Of a stretch of 64,000 nucleotides of DNA, positions 37,207 to 49,287 are shown one piece after another. Position 1 is the first letter of the stretch. Each line of letters opens with the position of its first letter. Position numbers and translations under genes: made by a program. A model generated the notes under the pieces. The model was given only the letters and a program-made list of their open reading frames with translations. It was not told where the DNA came from and did not search any database. The stretch covers positions 496,001-560,000 of the forward strand of contig LUGG01000020.1 in NCBI GenBank assembly GCA_001683735.1. Direction: 5' to 3'. The stretch is from Grifola frondosa (Eukaryota > Basidiomycota > Agaricomycetes > Polyporales > Grifolaceae).

Positions 37207-39251
37207 CTAAGGAAGATAGCGCGGAGGTGGGAGCGCGCTGTCAGAGCTAGATGACGACGAACAGTCTGGCGACGATCGTGGCGCGTACTCTGGCTGCGGG
37301 GCGCTTGCGCTGACAGAACCTTCGGCGTACGAGGCACTGATCTCGACCCCATCAACGGGATTCCTGTCCAAGTAATTATCGTCGAGGGGAGGCGCAGAAG
37401 GAAGAGCTGCGGAGTCATCTGAGTCGCACTCAAGCGGGGGCGCGCTTGGTACCGGTAATGAAGGGTCTTCGAACGGTGGCGCGGATGGTCCCGCCTCAGG
37501 CTCGAGTCCGATGATATCTTCCTCAAACGACGATGGGTACTCATAAAATAGTGGCGCGGCCATACGACTTTTGGCGGGTGGGAGAGGAAGGATGGGCGGA
37601 TGCAGGGAAATATCGTGTGAATATGACGGAACATCCTGACAATCTGGGTGTACAGACAAGGGATCGTCCAGTGACGTGAATGGGCGCATGTTCCGACTCG
37701 CCGAGCCTTCACCGCCAAAGACCTCCGAGTCCGGAGGTAATTCTTCGTATTCGTCTTCCAGCGGAGGGACAGAAGCGTAGGCTTCCGATGAACCTCCGGC
37801 CACAGGACCGTCAGCTGGGAACGGGGCGCTCGCGAGCGTCGCCATACGTGCCAGGACCGCTTTATCATCCGTCGCAACGTGAGCCGAATCGATGTAAGGA
37901 AAGCAGCCATCCTCATGCGTGGACGGTTCTCCTACTGATGGGCCTAAATATGTGTTGGCGGAAATTTGTGAATCAGCCGTCTCGGTGAAACGCAGGCGGT
38001 GCAATTCGCCGCGGCCCTTCCCGGTCGAAGAAGCAGAATTTGAGAGGTATGCAGGAGGCTGCGATAGGGTTGCCGTGTCCATAGCTCGCTCGACGGGAGT
38101 AGCGGTCCGACTAGGTCCGGTTTGTATGGTTGAGCTGGCATTGTCCTCGATAGTGGCGGGTGGATCATCAACATGAGATCGAGATGGGAGTGGTGGCGAA
38201 GAGAGGTGCTCCTCGACGAGGGACCGGGTCTCGCCATCGCGCTGGGCGGCAGGCTGACGCTTCCTGCGCCTTCGAACGGACTGTCTTACGTTTGCCTTCC
38301 ACCGCGCCGAGGCCTTCTCCCAGACGCGCTGCTGTGTGCGCGCCCGCTTCGTCCCCACGAGCTCCTCGGCAGCAAATTCGTCCCCAGCAGAAGAGGCCTT
38401 TTTCTCCAAATCTTTGTCCAAAGCACGGCGACGTTTCTTCCGCCACAGAACGCACAGCGAGATAGTAAAACCGATGAACAATGCGAGAACAATGGACATC
38501 GAGAGAATGACCGCCGTGAGGACGCTGTCATTCTTGGATGACTTCTCCCAGCCCGAAGGCAAGATGTCCGTCGCCGTCGCAGTCGAGGTCGCGGAGCCCG
38601 ACTGAGGCGGGGGCTTGTTGACGCACCGGCGTCGGCAGCGGTGGGAACAGCGGTTGCTGCTGCAGATGAGAAGACTTGGTCTTCTTGCACCACGGCTGAG
38701 GTCGGATCGGACACACTAGAACACTGCGAGTGCTCGAGGCAAAAGTCATTACGTGTCCGTGAGGAACCGACAGCCAACTTACTCCGCAAATAGTGGATCC
38801 GTACAAGGACCAGTTATAAACTTTCCGCCAGAGTCCGTCGGGTCCCTGCTCGTACTTGTCTGCTATCCCTATACTTCGCCGTGTGCGGCTCCTGCGCTCA
38901 GATCGGGCTTGTAGGGCAGGATATATATCCTGCTCCTGGTTGTCGTAGATAACGACGAGGTTTCTTTCGGGTGTTCGTACCTAGAAGGAGCGGAACAGCT
39001 TCTAAGTGAGGACAGAGGAAATCTGGCGGAGTAGAGTCGGAAGTTAATGGCCGGCCGTCGACCGTTGCAGACGACGCAAGCGTCACAAGGAGCGCTAGGA
39101 GACCAGATGATGGCTGTGGGATGGGGCTGCTATATGGCTTGCGTGACCTAGGAATGGTGCGTGGCTTGGAATGTTGGGATTGCGAGGTTGAGGTCGGGAT
39201 AGATCCCGTGGCTACCGACGATGAGTGTGGAAAAGGCTTAGGATGGGCCAT
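37207..39251 (-). CDS. single-pass membrane protein with PSAPP and PPxY motifs in its tail
   Basis: The main open block (37207-38562) encodes one transmembrane helix (VLTAVILSMSIVLALFIGFT), a basic stop-transfer (RKKRRRALDK) and a 400-residue cytoplasmic tail. The tail holds three PSAPP motifs (about residues 359, 372 and 388 of this block) and two PPxY motifs (PPAY near 169 and PPRY near 446). PSAPP/PTAP peptides bind the Tsg101/Vps23 UEV domain; PPxY peptides bind WW domains of Rsp5-type ligases. The extracellular side includes a stalk rich in Ala, Ser and Thr (SGSATSTATATD) and an exon with VVIYDNQEQDIYPALQARSE and YEQGPDGLWRKVYNWSLYGS. The start is taken at ATG 39251 (MAHPKPFPHSSS); a hydrophobic stretch (GLLALLVTLASS) may be the signal anchor. 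The exons between 38560 and 39000 are uncertain. Confidence 0.6.
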
Positions 39252-39769
39252 GCCTCGATTAGGGATGGGATATCGCCAAGCTCGAGCTAGTGCCAAGCCC
39301 GAGAGCGAGCGGGAGAAGGGAGACGGTGAGGAGAAAGGCTTGGCCAACGTGGGGACAGCGAGGAGAGAGGAAGCTGCTGGAAGCCAAGGCCAGGATTAGG
39401 GACGAGAGCAAAGGCAACCTCGCTTTTGTAGCAACATATCATTAGAACATTATACCCCCCTTGCTATCTTTAGAACATCCCTTATTTTCCCTTTATTTTA
39501 CCTTAACTCGACTTATCCCGCTTTCCCACGCTCGCTATACTTATCCCCCACATCCGTCCCAGTCTCCGCCGTCGCTCCTCCTCCTGGACAACCGCTCGCC
39601 CTCGAAGTACCACCGTCTCTTCTCGTCGCCGTCGTCGCCAGAGCACGTCTTCTTTCCCCGCCTCGTACAACAGCTTATAGCTTATCCCGTCCACCAGCAT
39701 TCCCATGCTATTTTCCTCTATCACGCTTTCCGTTGCATCCATCACGCACCTATAAATAGTCGTCCCAAT
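39252..39769. other. short intergenic region
   Basis: About 520 bp between the start of the PSAPP membrane protein gene and the 3' end of SIN3. C/T-rich on the plus strand, 39500-39660. Promoter of the minus-strand membrane gene plus the SIN3 3' UTR. Confidence 0.5.
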
Positions 39770-42700
39770 TTAAAACTCACCGTTCCATCCACGACACATC
39801 AGAAAAACACACCTTCTTAAAAATACAGCCCCGCAGCTCTTGCCTCCTTGCATCCACTCCGTGGGGTGCACCATCGCATATGTTGCAACATACTCGCGCC
39901 AACGGCCTATTGCCGTACTATCTTCTTCCACGCTGGGATCCCCGCACCAATCAACTGCATCCGAAGTGTCCTCGATGGCCCATCCTGTGCCATCATGCGG
40001 TGGTTAAGTCACAAACATAGACTGAATAATCGCCGGACACCGTTACTCACCCAGTCAAACCTATATAGGTTGTCATCTGATCCGACATGTCGCTCAGCTT
40101 CCCTTCTATATCGGATGGTATCATGTGCCGTCGTCGTCTCTGCGCTTCGGGCTTTTTGCAGTAAATACCAAAGCTCTTGACATTTGTTGTCAGCCAGTAT
40201 AGTTTGAACCTTGCCAATTTAAGACTCCAAAGTCAGCGAATCCGACCAATGCCGCATGTGCCAGTCTAGCTCACCTGTTTAATGATTGCTATAATCACTC
40301 GGTCCAGAGTATAGACGTTGTAGGCCTGGAAATCCATGAATTAATTCCATACCACCCCAGTGCAGCAAGAACGCGTTCAATCACCTTCGTCCGGAAAAAC
40401 CACCGCATATGTTCCTCGAAAGTCGCCTGGTCCAGCTCGTTCTCAAAAACCTTCTCGCACGCGTCCAGAAGGTACATATATAGAACGTTGGGTTCTTCCC
40501 CAGGCCGTCGCTCTCCGACCGCTTCCATGGCTTGCTGCAGGATGACAGACGGGCCGTTGGGCTCATCTAATCCCAGCTCGACCGCGACAGGATTGGCAAG
40601 CAATGAGGCGTGCTTCTCCGCAGCCATTTTTGCACCAGTCTCCTTGCAGATCAGCAGACGTGAATACAGGAGCTGTGAATCATCCTTTGATCAGCTCCAC
40701 GGTAACCGTGACATTAGAACGAACCCCACCTGCAGCAGTCGCAACAGGGTGTAGAACGTCGTGCCCGCGAAGAAGGGCCTGCGCGTAAGTGGGGCCTCTC
40801 CGGCGCTCGCGGGCCCGTTGCGATTTCCCTGATCCAAACATCCTCGGGATTAGTGCGGGACTCACCCTGTGCATCTGCGTCTTGCTGTAATGCAGGGGCT
40901 TTGTGGCGCGTCGACGAGGACACACTGTCGCTGGCTGCCGGGGACGTGGATCTTGCCGACCGTGATGATGCCTCTTTCGATTCGCCGTGTGGCGATTTTT
41001 CTTGAGCTGTCATCAGCAGTCGCTTTCGCAGGTCACGAGCTGACACGCCAGTTGAATGTGTTGCCCGTCTGGCGCTGCGATCTCGAGCCGTTTTCGAATT
41101 CTCCTCGTCTACGGAGCCGGTGGCATCATCGACCATGTCCTCTTCATGACCAACCTCCGATGGCCCACATGCAGCATTGAATTCATTCGGGGAACATGAG
41201 CAGAATGGGGATAAACGATCGCAAGAATCGCTCGATCCGCGCCTCTCGAGATGACTGTACTGTGTCGGCGAGTGGTCGAGGAACGAGAAGATCAGCTTGA
41301 TTGCGTCATGCAGGACCGCGGTGTCTTGAAATTCGTACTCCAGCTGGTGGCCGAGCGAGCCCGACCTAACTGAGGATTCGCCGTTTGCTTCTCGGGCCTT
41401 TGCCTGCTCTGCCTTGACGGCCTCAATGTCCTGCACGAAATGCTTTGCGGTGATATTCTTCTTGTCGTTCTGCTTGAACGTTATGCCTTGATGGTCTAGC
41501 GCCTTGTAGAAGTTCTTTGCGTCTACCTCCCGCCAAGTCCTGTTCCACTCGCGCTGGAGGCGGCGCCACTCTTCGTCCCGCTGCTTTAGCCTCATCAAAA
41601 CCACAGGGACCGCAACACTGGGTGACTCCTGCAGCGCCTTCAGAATCTCCATCCCAGCGTCCCGGCCGTAGACCTTCTTGATAATCCGTTCATATATCGT
41701 CCGACTCGTTCCGCCCAGGTCTGGCTTGAGTCGAAACTGCGCACGCTCTTCCGGTGACATTTGGTCCAGCCGATTGTTCAGCGGCTCGAGCACCGCGATG
41801 GTGCGATTCAAAGCGTCGATGTGTACCTGGTACTCGTGACGTTCTTCCTCGCTCTTGTGCAGCGTATCCTCGAACGAGTTTTTCTTGTGCGCCAGGAAGC
41901 CTGACTCCTCGGAGGCCCAGGTGGGGTGTGATATCCATTCATCATTGAGGACAGACCAGCATAGGCGATTGCCCCGGAGCAGGCGAGCGTAATTTCCTGA
42001 AGGGGTTTGACATGTGAGATCAATTATAGCACAACGGATATGGTGAAATGCATCACATTATCGGGCAGTCGGCGATAACTGGGCCCTAGGCCATCGTTCG
42101 GCGCTGGCGTAGAGTAGTAGTCGGGGGCGCTAGTCCTGATGCTACCAGGCGGACCATACTCGACGTTCCCTTGCTTGTCATCCCAGCCCATCAAGTCCTT
42201 GAACTGTGCCATAAGCTCGCCGTCGCCAAGGAAGATCTCCGCACGATCAACGAGCGTCTTGGAATCGATGATATCCTTTGCAAACAGACTGAGCAGCTTG
42301 AGGAACTCCTCATAAGTACCGCCGCTCTCAAGCGCCTTCTTGTATGATCGAAAACAGAAACTCGTCTTGTATGCTTGGGGTAGGGCCGCTTGGGATGGGA
42401 CTAGGAGGCCGCAAAGGATGAGGCGGTGGAGGGTGTTGGGGTACGTTCGTCTGCGCATGGGTGTGCGGGTGCACGGGTTGTGGGGACGCAGGAACCTGGT
42501 ATGGAGAGAACTTCGGTGACTGTGGTTCAGGCTTCTGGTTTGCCTTTGCTCGCTTGTTAATCTGTGGAGAAGATTCAACTTGGCGAGTACGTAGACAGTC
42601 AGATTAAGGACACGCACCCGACCAGCCCCATTCTTCTGAGCACCACTTGTGTCCTTCTCGGGCCTCTTCCTCCGTCTGCTCTGGGGCTTGGTTACCTTAT

Positions 42701-44200
42701 CTACAGGCGCCTCCACCGCGGCATATGAGCCTGACGCGCCGGCTGCGCCCACCGGTTGAGGTAAAATGCCCACCAGACCAGTATGTGGTGGAGTGGTGCG
42801 GAATCGGTCGGTAAGAAGTCCTTGAACTCGGTCATCAAGTCTGGCGCGTCCTTGAAGAGCATCTGCACTTGCGCATACACCTGGGACTGCTTTAAGGGCC
42901 TCGGTGAACTGCTCCGTGAGGCGTGAGAAGGTGTGCCACTCACATCCTGCAGCTGTCTCTGCTCCTTCTGATACGTCTGCAGTATCTCCAAGAACTGTTT
43001 GTACGTCTCCTGGTCCTCCGCATATCGCGTCTTGATCTTGTTCAAGAACTGTATCGCGTGGTTGAACTCTTCCTTCTTCTCCACCGTCCGGCTGCCTAGG
43101 TTCCCGAGGAAAGATGCGGCGGCAGTCGTCTGCGCGCCCTGCATCGCAGGCGAATGAGGAGGCGGCGCGTCGATGAAGGGCGACTGGCCATGTGCAAAGT
43201 GTGCGGGCAAGGGTGTGACAGGTCGTGAGCCGCTCCCAATGCCGATCGGGAGAACGGGTGGAGGGGGGAGTCCAAATGGTGGCTGCTGTTGCGTGAACGA
43301 GCCCATCATCCCACCTGGAAGTACGGATTCCCGAAGAAGGCGCGGGGGCGCGCCATAGAATGCCGTGCTCTGAGTGACCTGCCCCATCGGTGTGGTGACA
43401 GTGATGGTGTCTAGATGATCGGTGGAGAGTTCTATGCGATAGCCAGGAGGGAGGAAAGTGTTGAATCCTTGGATGAGATAAGGGTTTCCGTGGAAGAGCA
43501 TGGAGACCCTTTGGATCACGCCTGGGGTATCGATCCTGTGCACGCGTTAGAAGACCCGACTCTGAACACGATCACGAGGGACTCAAACAACAAATGAAAG
43601 ATGAGAACACAGAACACATGCTCGTACTCCGCACCGACATCCCATGCCAAACTACAATGCCCCCCAACCCCAACACCAAATGGGACATCAGAACGATGAG
43701 GTATAAGATACTCACACCTGGCTCTTGAAATCTTTCATTATATCCAAGAAGTGGTTATAGACGTCAGGCTTGTCCTGGAACTGCATCTTCACAGCATCAA
43801 GATAGCTGAGAGCATCTGTGACGTTCAGAGCCCTGCCACTATCTGGGTTACCAGCTGTAGGCGGCGTCCCAGATGCGCCCTCTGCACCAACCATCATACC
43901 GCCCGGCGGTGACATCGGATGGGGTGTCTTCCTGGGAGACCTCGCGCCTGAAGGAGAAGGATCACGACTCGACTTGTTCGAGAACGGCGCCAGCAGCGCT
44001 AGTACCTGACTTGGATTCGGAATGGGAAGCTTCGGTTGTGGGGAGCGAAAGTGCAGAGGATATAGGGAGATGATCTCGTCAGTTCGAGGCGGCAGACCAG
44101 AAATGGGGCTGATAGCAGAGGTTGGAGGAGAACGAGATGGTCCAGGACGGTCGGCTGCAAGGATATGTGAAGAATCTGGGGAGATGTCCATGGCGCTCAT
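39770..44200 (-). CDS. SIN3: SIN3 transcriptional co-repressor scaffold
   Basis: Starts at ATG 44200 (MSAMDISPDSSH). SIN3 scaffolds the Rpd3/HDAC complex in the nucleus. PAH1 spans about 43440-43850 (ALSYLDAVKMQFQDKPDVYN, then VIQRVSMLFHGNPYLIQGFN). PAH2 is about 42800-43080 (HAIQFLNKIKTRYAEDQETY). PAH3 is about 42150-42350 (GGTYEEFLKLLSLFAKDI, FLGDGELMAQFKDLMGWDD). The histone-deacetylase interaction region lies at 41280-42020 (YERIIKKVYGRDAGMEILKA, REVDAKNFYKALDHQGITFK). The conserved C-terminal region is at 39770-40740 (AEKHASLLANPVAVELGLDE, VLYMYLLDACEKVFENELDQ, ADNKCQELWYLLQKARS). The frame breaks at about 42779, at 41240 and 41190 (a compensating pair hiding RIERFLRSFIPILLMFPE) and at 39940-39943 (before RWREYVATYAMVHPTEWM). 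These are probably sequence errors, because the protein similarity continues in the other frame. Confidence 0.92.
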
Positions 44201-44493
44201 GGAGTGTGTAAATCGTGTTCGGCTAAGTTCGCCAAACAGACATTTCCTCGGAGTCCCATCTTATCTTATCTTATCCTTTCACACCCGCGATGCCCGCTCA
44301 CGCTGTCGCATGATCATTATTTGTTCTTACTTCCACATTGACGAGCTGTGAGCGGAATATCGTTATGGATGTCATAAAGTACCGAGTCTACATTAGGAAG
44401 CTCGGAGCCGTACTACAATACATGAGATCGTAACCAAACAGCATCATGATAGGCGAAGTACTGAGCACGAAGAAACACGAGGGTGTGGTCGGC

Positions 44494-46035
44494 CTATTTT
44501 AAAGAATAAATATGTTGTTGGCGGAATGATAGATGGATGGGTCGATTTTGAATATTGAGAGTGGGTGTCGCCGACAACGGCCGACGGGTTTCGTATGCGA
44601 CAATTGCGGTGACAAGTCCGAATTGTAGCCCGCGCCCGATTCCGACGTGAAAACACATTCGAGAACCAAGATCAGGCTGTTCGTAGATCCGTACTCGCGT
44701 GATGTCTGCCAAAACCAAAACATGCGTTAAAACAAATCCAACACTCAAGCGGCCACGTATACACACCTCTTACCATGACCTAACCTAAATATGCTAGTCG
44801 GGCTGGGAGGAGCATCTGCGGATCCAGCACCGCTGACTTCCACCTTCTGTTCAACCGCATCCACAGAAGACGTTCGACGACGACGGGAGATGGGTAATGG
44901 TATGTGCCATGACCGCCGAATCGACGACCTCGACTGCACCGCTTTCTGCGGCACCTGTGGTACGATTTCCGCGGACGGCTGCGGCGGTAGTGTTGCCGTT
45001 TCTTTAGGCGGTGACCACCCAATAAGCAGATCTTGACGAGGCTGTCGGAATGCAACCATGTCCGGAACGCCCGCGCGTTCATTGCGGACTTGATGAACAT
45101 ATGTATCCGCTTGCGGTGATAATGGCGTTGGAAAGAAATAAGGCGCCTGGTATGGGTCAGTGCGCATGATCGGCTTCTGCCGTTTTGGGGTGGGTAGAGT
45201 GTGATGTACTCGGAGAGGACAATGCTCTTTGACTGGGAGCCAAATTCGTTACATATGAACAGAGAGAGGTGGGAATTAATGCTTACGGTTACTACGTGTG
45301 CTTGTCACCCGATATAGTAGCCGACGGGTAGGGGACTGTGGACGGCATCGTGATGGCACCTCGTCAAGCGCAACTGCAGGCAGCTCCGATAATTGCGAGG
45401 TGGATAGTTCGGACACCAGATCTGGTGCAGACAGGACACGCGGCGAAGACTGTTGTGAGATCTCTGATAAGCTACGTGGTTCATGAGACTGGCGGGACGG
45501 TTTGGGCACTGGGTGAGGAGCAGACGCAGGAAGCCCCTTGCCACCGTTAGACAGAGGCCTCCTAGAACGACTGATGATATGAACTGCTCTATCACGGGCA
45601 TGTGGCGAGAGGCTGCGACTACGCTCCTCATGGAACATGGGTTCCGGGGAAATTGTTCGAGGTAAGGCGGTCGGTGACTGTGGAGGTGACCTCACTTCGG
45701 GAGAGGCATCACTACCATTACTGGTGTGTGACGATGACGGGAGCGATACATGACCATCGCTACAGACGGGGACGATTCCGGAGAGGGATGCGACCGTGTT
45801 GGATCATCGCCGCAAGTCGGTCGCAACAATGGTTGAACGTGGGGAGGACCGGTTGGAACACTACAAGGGAGAAGAAATTGTCCAATAGCCGACAAGATGC
45901 TCTGAAGTTGGATAATTCAGCGGTACACGGGGAAGAATTAGTCTACCACTCACGAGGAGAAACCCCGCTGTTGCAAGCGTCGTGGTCGCCGCGCATACTA
46001 CGAGAAGCTTCAAGCCCAGTCGAACAAATTCCATG
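44494..46035 (-). CDS. putative N-terminally anchored membrane protein, unknown function
   Basis: The start at 46035 gives MEFVRLGLKLLVVCAATTTL ATAGFLL, a signal anchor. Downstream exons (about 45692-45870, 45276-45700, 44750-45167, 44494-44708) encode a Ser/Pro/Arg-rich region with many SP sites. The end is a better-conserved-looking segment, DITRVRIYEQPDLGSRMCF then HVGIGRGLQFGLVTAIVAYE, joined by a good phase-1 intron after LGH. A frame change is needed near 45745. I do not recognise the family, and exon borders are approximate. Confidence 0.45.
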
Positions 46036-47666
46036 ACCAATTTCACTCGTCGGCACCGTATCCGCCTGATGTGAAATGAACCTGGGGGAGTAGAAACGAG
46101 GTACACAGCGGTGAAAATGACCTGGGGGCTGTCAACAGCGCAAAGGCGGAACTCATAACCAGTGTTTAACAGAATATTGTCCTAGGTAAGGACATGTTAA
46201 GTCAGGGGCAAGAGTGAAAGCAATGTTATGCATGGGGTAGAAGGAGTTCGAGGCCAAGGACCGTTATATAACACTTCCGTCAGCTCGCGGTGGTTATCAG
46301 GTGGCGGGTCACCAAAAAAAGACTACGCGTTCTCCGAGCGATCGACTTATGCAAGATGATCGCGCTCTCTTGCGCCGCCACAAAGTCAGCAAGATTTTGC
46401 AATCTTCATCATAGGTGCTTAACAACGCTGGCCCCTGTTTCCCTGAAACGAGTTGCGTGACATAATTAACCGACCAGCAGCCTCTAGAAGAGTTATTTAC
46501 GCACTTATTTCGGCTGCAGACTCTCTGGAGCAACCCGACACGAAACCCGTACGTAGAGTTACGTAGAGGCTTCTTGTAAACTGTCTTAGCCGCTGCATAG
46601 CTGGGAACGTGATTTCTTTGATTTTCAATTCCGGCTGACATATCGGAGTGGGCGTGATCCCGACATATGGGCACGTGATCGCGCCCGACGGTCAACGTGA
46701 TTGGTCCATGCGTTCTCGACAAAAGCCCATTCCGAATTTCACGCGTTCGGAGCAGCTGCACGCATTCAAACAAGTCTGGATTCCGTGAAAAAGTAATTGT
46801 TGTACATTGCTAATAAACAGAACGTGCTCAGCTGAAGTCAACATACTAGGCAACCACACAGGGGAAGGCCCAGATCCAGGACAAGTTCGATGCTGGAGCA
46901 GTGAACTTTGCGACTGACGACCGGATGACATCGAGACCCTGACACCCACGATAGCTTGGCACAGGCAGATCCGGTCTAGACCTGATCTGCAATACCTTCA
47001 ACGGTTAAGTCATAACCAATCATCTTGAAAGATACGGACAGACATACTCGTAGAAATCCATAATATTCTCGCGTTCATTCATGCTGCTAGGCCTGATGTA
47101 CTTCGGCTCAGTAAACCAAACGGGGATTTGTTTAAGCTGTTACTGACAAAAATACGGCGCATTGTAAACCACGTCGCTCGGACTGCTGGATAATTGCTAC
47201 TTGCGACAGACAGAATCGAAGGAGTTATGCCAACGACACCGAACTGAGCAAGATTTAACGTAGTCCAGATACAAGAATGAAGGACACCAGTTTAGTTGAG
47301 ACAGATCCACAGCAACCAGGAGATGGCAGGCTGCGCGTTGATCAAAGCAACGACGCACTTGATTTGCACAAGGAAGAATGCCAGCCAAATCTAGAAGTGA
47401 CATTAATGCAGCGCATTAGCAAGCTCCCATAGACGTTCGTGCCAAAGCTAATGGCGATGAGCTCAAGGTTGGACTTGACCGATGAGCGCAGACTGGGAGC
47501 TACGTAGTGTGAGAAAAAGTCCGCGTCTGGCGACCGTTCACTGAAGTGGTTCAACTCCTCTCAATCTCCCCTTCACCCTCACAGTTCTTTCGCACAAGTC
47601 TCTTGTTGTCGATATCTGTAAAAGCGCTACCTCCATCGGAATACCCACTTTATCTTCTTCGACAAC
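46036..47666. other. intergenic, no supported gene
   Basis: About 1.6 kb between divergent genes (unknown membrane protein and Sho1). It is less GC-rich than its surroundings. Minus frames at 46309-46773 and 47197-47554 have no motifs. The promoters of both genes must lie at its edges. No repeat ends were seen. Confidence 0.45.
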
Positions 47667-48872
47667 ATGCCGCCGCGCGGAAGCGAGGGTTACGACTTCA
47701 CGCCAATACTTACCCACTATCTGTTCTTATTCACGACCATTCTCGCACTGGTGAGTACTCTGGACCTGTGCAGTCGTTGGATGTTCATCTCGGGGCGGGT
47801 AACTAGATAGGATGGTTCCTAGCATTCATCGCCCAGGCTGTGGCGACTGCGCAAGGCAAGTGACAACCATCTCACCCTCACCGGACGGGCCTCACAGGCT
47901 TTCTAGGCCGCAACGGCAACGTCGGCGTCCTATGGTTTGCGATATTTGTGCAATTGTTCCTCGTCCTCGGTGTGTTGCACACCCTGGCCAGTGACTCCAT
48001 CGCGATGCACCGGTTCCAAATATCTGTCTTCGGCTCCGTCGCTATCGTGTTCGCAGTCATCGGTGTGAACCAGGGCATCTTCACTGGCGTCTCCTCTCTC
48101 GACGCAATGGCAGCTGGCTGGCTGATCCTTGCGATAGTCGACATCCTCTGGGTCCTATTTTTCACGTCAGAAGAGGACTCGCTCGCCTTTCACATATTCA
48201 ATTCCCTTGGCACTGGCGGCCTTACCCCTCCTTCGCGTCGCCGTAGGACACGTACGACCTCGGTGATGAACATGGGTAATGCTAATGGCTACACCGCTGG
48301 TTACGGTAGTGGCGGCATCAACCCCATGTATGACACCAAGATGACGGGCAGCATGGGCGGCAACAGCTTCCGGCCAGGCAGCATGGAAGCCGGCGTGCAG
48401 AGAAGTGGCACCGGCAGCGTCAACAACCTGCCATCTGGTGGAGGACCCGGCTCAATAGGCGGCGCAGATAGCAACGTTGGTCCTACCTCGCCATTGATGG
48501 GCAGCGGTGCAGCCGGCGTCGGTGCAGGAGGTGGGCCGGGCCCTGGTAGTCCTGGTCCCACTGCCGATACCACCAGTGCTACTGAGAATCACGTATACCG
48601 AGCGAAAGCGCTGTATTCCTGTGAGCATCTTCCTTGCCATTTTATCCTTGTTGTGACGTTCTTCGGATCAGACACTGCATCATCTGATGATCCGAACGAG
48701 ATTTCATTCTCGAAAGGCGAGTTGCTAGAAATTGTTGACAAGCAAGGGAAGTGGTGGCAAGCGAAAAAAACAGATGGATCAGTGGGGAGTGAGTCACGAA
48801 TTCTTTTGTCTCGGGCTGGTGAATTGACTGCAAGTATTAGTTGCACCCTCAAATTATCTGCAGATTGTTTGA
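47667..48872 (+). CDS. SHO1: Sho1 osmosensor: four TM segments plus SH3 domain
   Basis: Exons 47667-47750, 47807-47855, 47898-48620, 48672-48788 and 48841-48872; about 335 residues. Sho1 is the plasma-membrane adaptor of the HOG MAP-kinase pathway. Four membrane helices (LTHYLFLFTTILAL-IGWFLA, VGVLWFAIFVQLFLVLGVLH, ISVFGSVAIVFAVIGVNQGI, AAGWLILAIVDILWVLFF) are followed by a Gly/Ser/Pro-rich linker. The C-terminal SH3 domain carries YRAKALYSYTASSDDPNEIS, KGELLEIVDKQGKWWQAK and IAPSNYLQIV. The ALYxY, WW and PSNY positions that bind proline motifs (Pbs2 in yeast) are intact. The intron 47856-47897 has a consensus GC donor (AAG then GCAAGT) and is only 42 nt; it is required to join ATAQ to GFLGRNGNVG. 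Confidence 0.93.
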
Positions 48873-49287
48873 TGGAATGCCTCGACCATCCTTACGGGAC
48901 TATGGCATATCACGAACAATCACCGCATGATATCACATCCCATTAATCCCTTTGCTTTGTTTGCAAGTTATTATTTTGCCTTCCAATTCCGAATTGTATA
49001 TGCATACCTGCTTGTTGCTGCCTCTTCTCTACTGCTCTCAACCCTTGTTTTTTTTCCGTTGTAGGAATTTCTTTCGGACGATGGGAAGCACGCGCTTGCA
49101 TCGACATCGTCTCGCAAGTAGGCTCCTTACTTACATGCAATCTTATGCGCAAAATGGTTGCGATTATGTATGACAATGATGTATTTGCTGGCGATGTTGT
49201 TGCTACAGATTATATGGTTCCTGGTCGAACATCATAGAAGAGACACGATATTGCAAGATCTTGTCCTCGGGCGATCGCATTTGCAGA
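48873..49287. other. convergent intergenic region
   Basis: About 415 bp between the 3' ends of SHO1 (plus) and the RNF10-like gene (minus). AT-richer than the coding flanks; likely both 3' UTRs and terminators. Confidence 0.5.

Noticed and set aside
37101..37916. 271-codon minus-strand frame
   Set aside because: Shadow of the PSAPP membrane protein reading frame.
38560..38720. Possible missing C in AAGCCCCCGCC of the PSAPP membrane protein gene
   Set aside because: An alternative splice phase also gives an open frame (NKPPPQSGSATS), so the indel is not proven.
46036..47666. Possible transposon relic in a gene-poor gap
   Set aside because: No terminal repeats, target duplications or transposase/reverse-transcriptase motifs could be seen.
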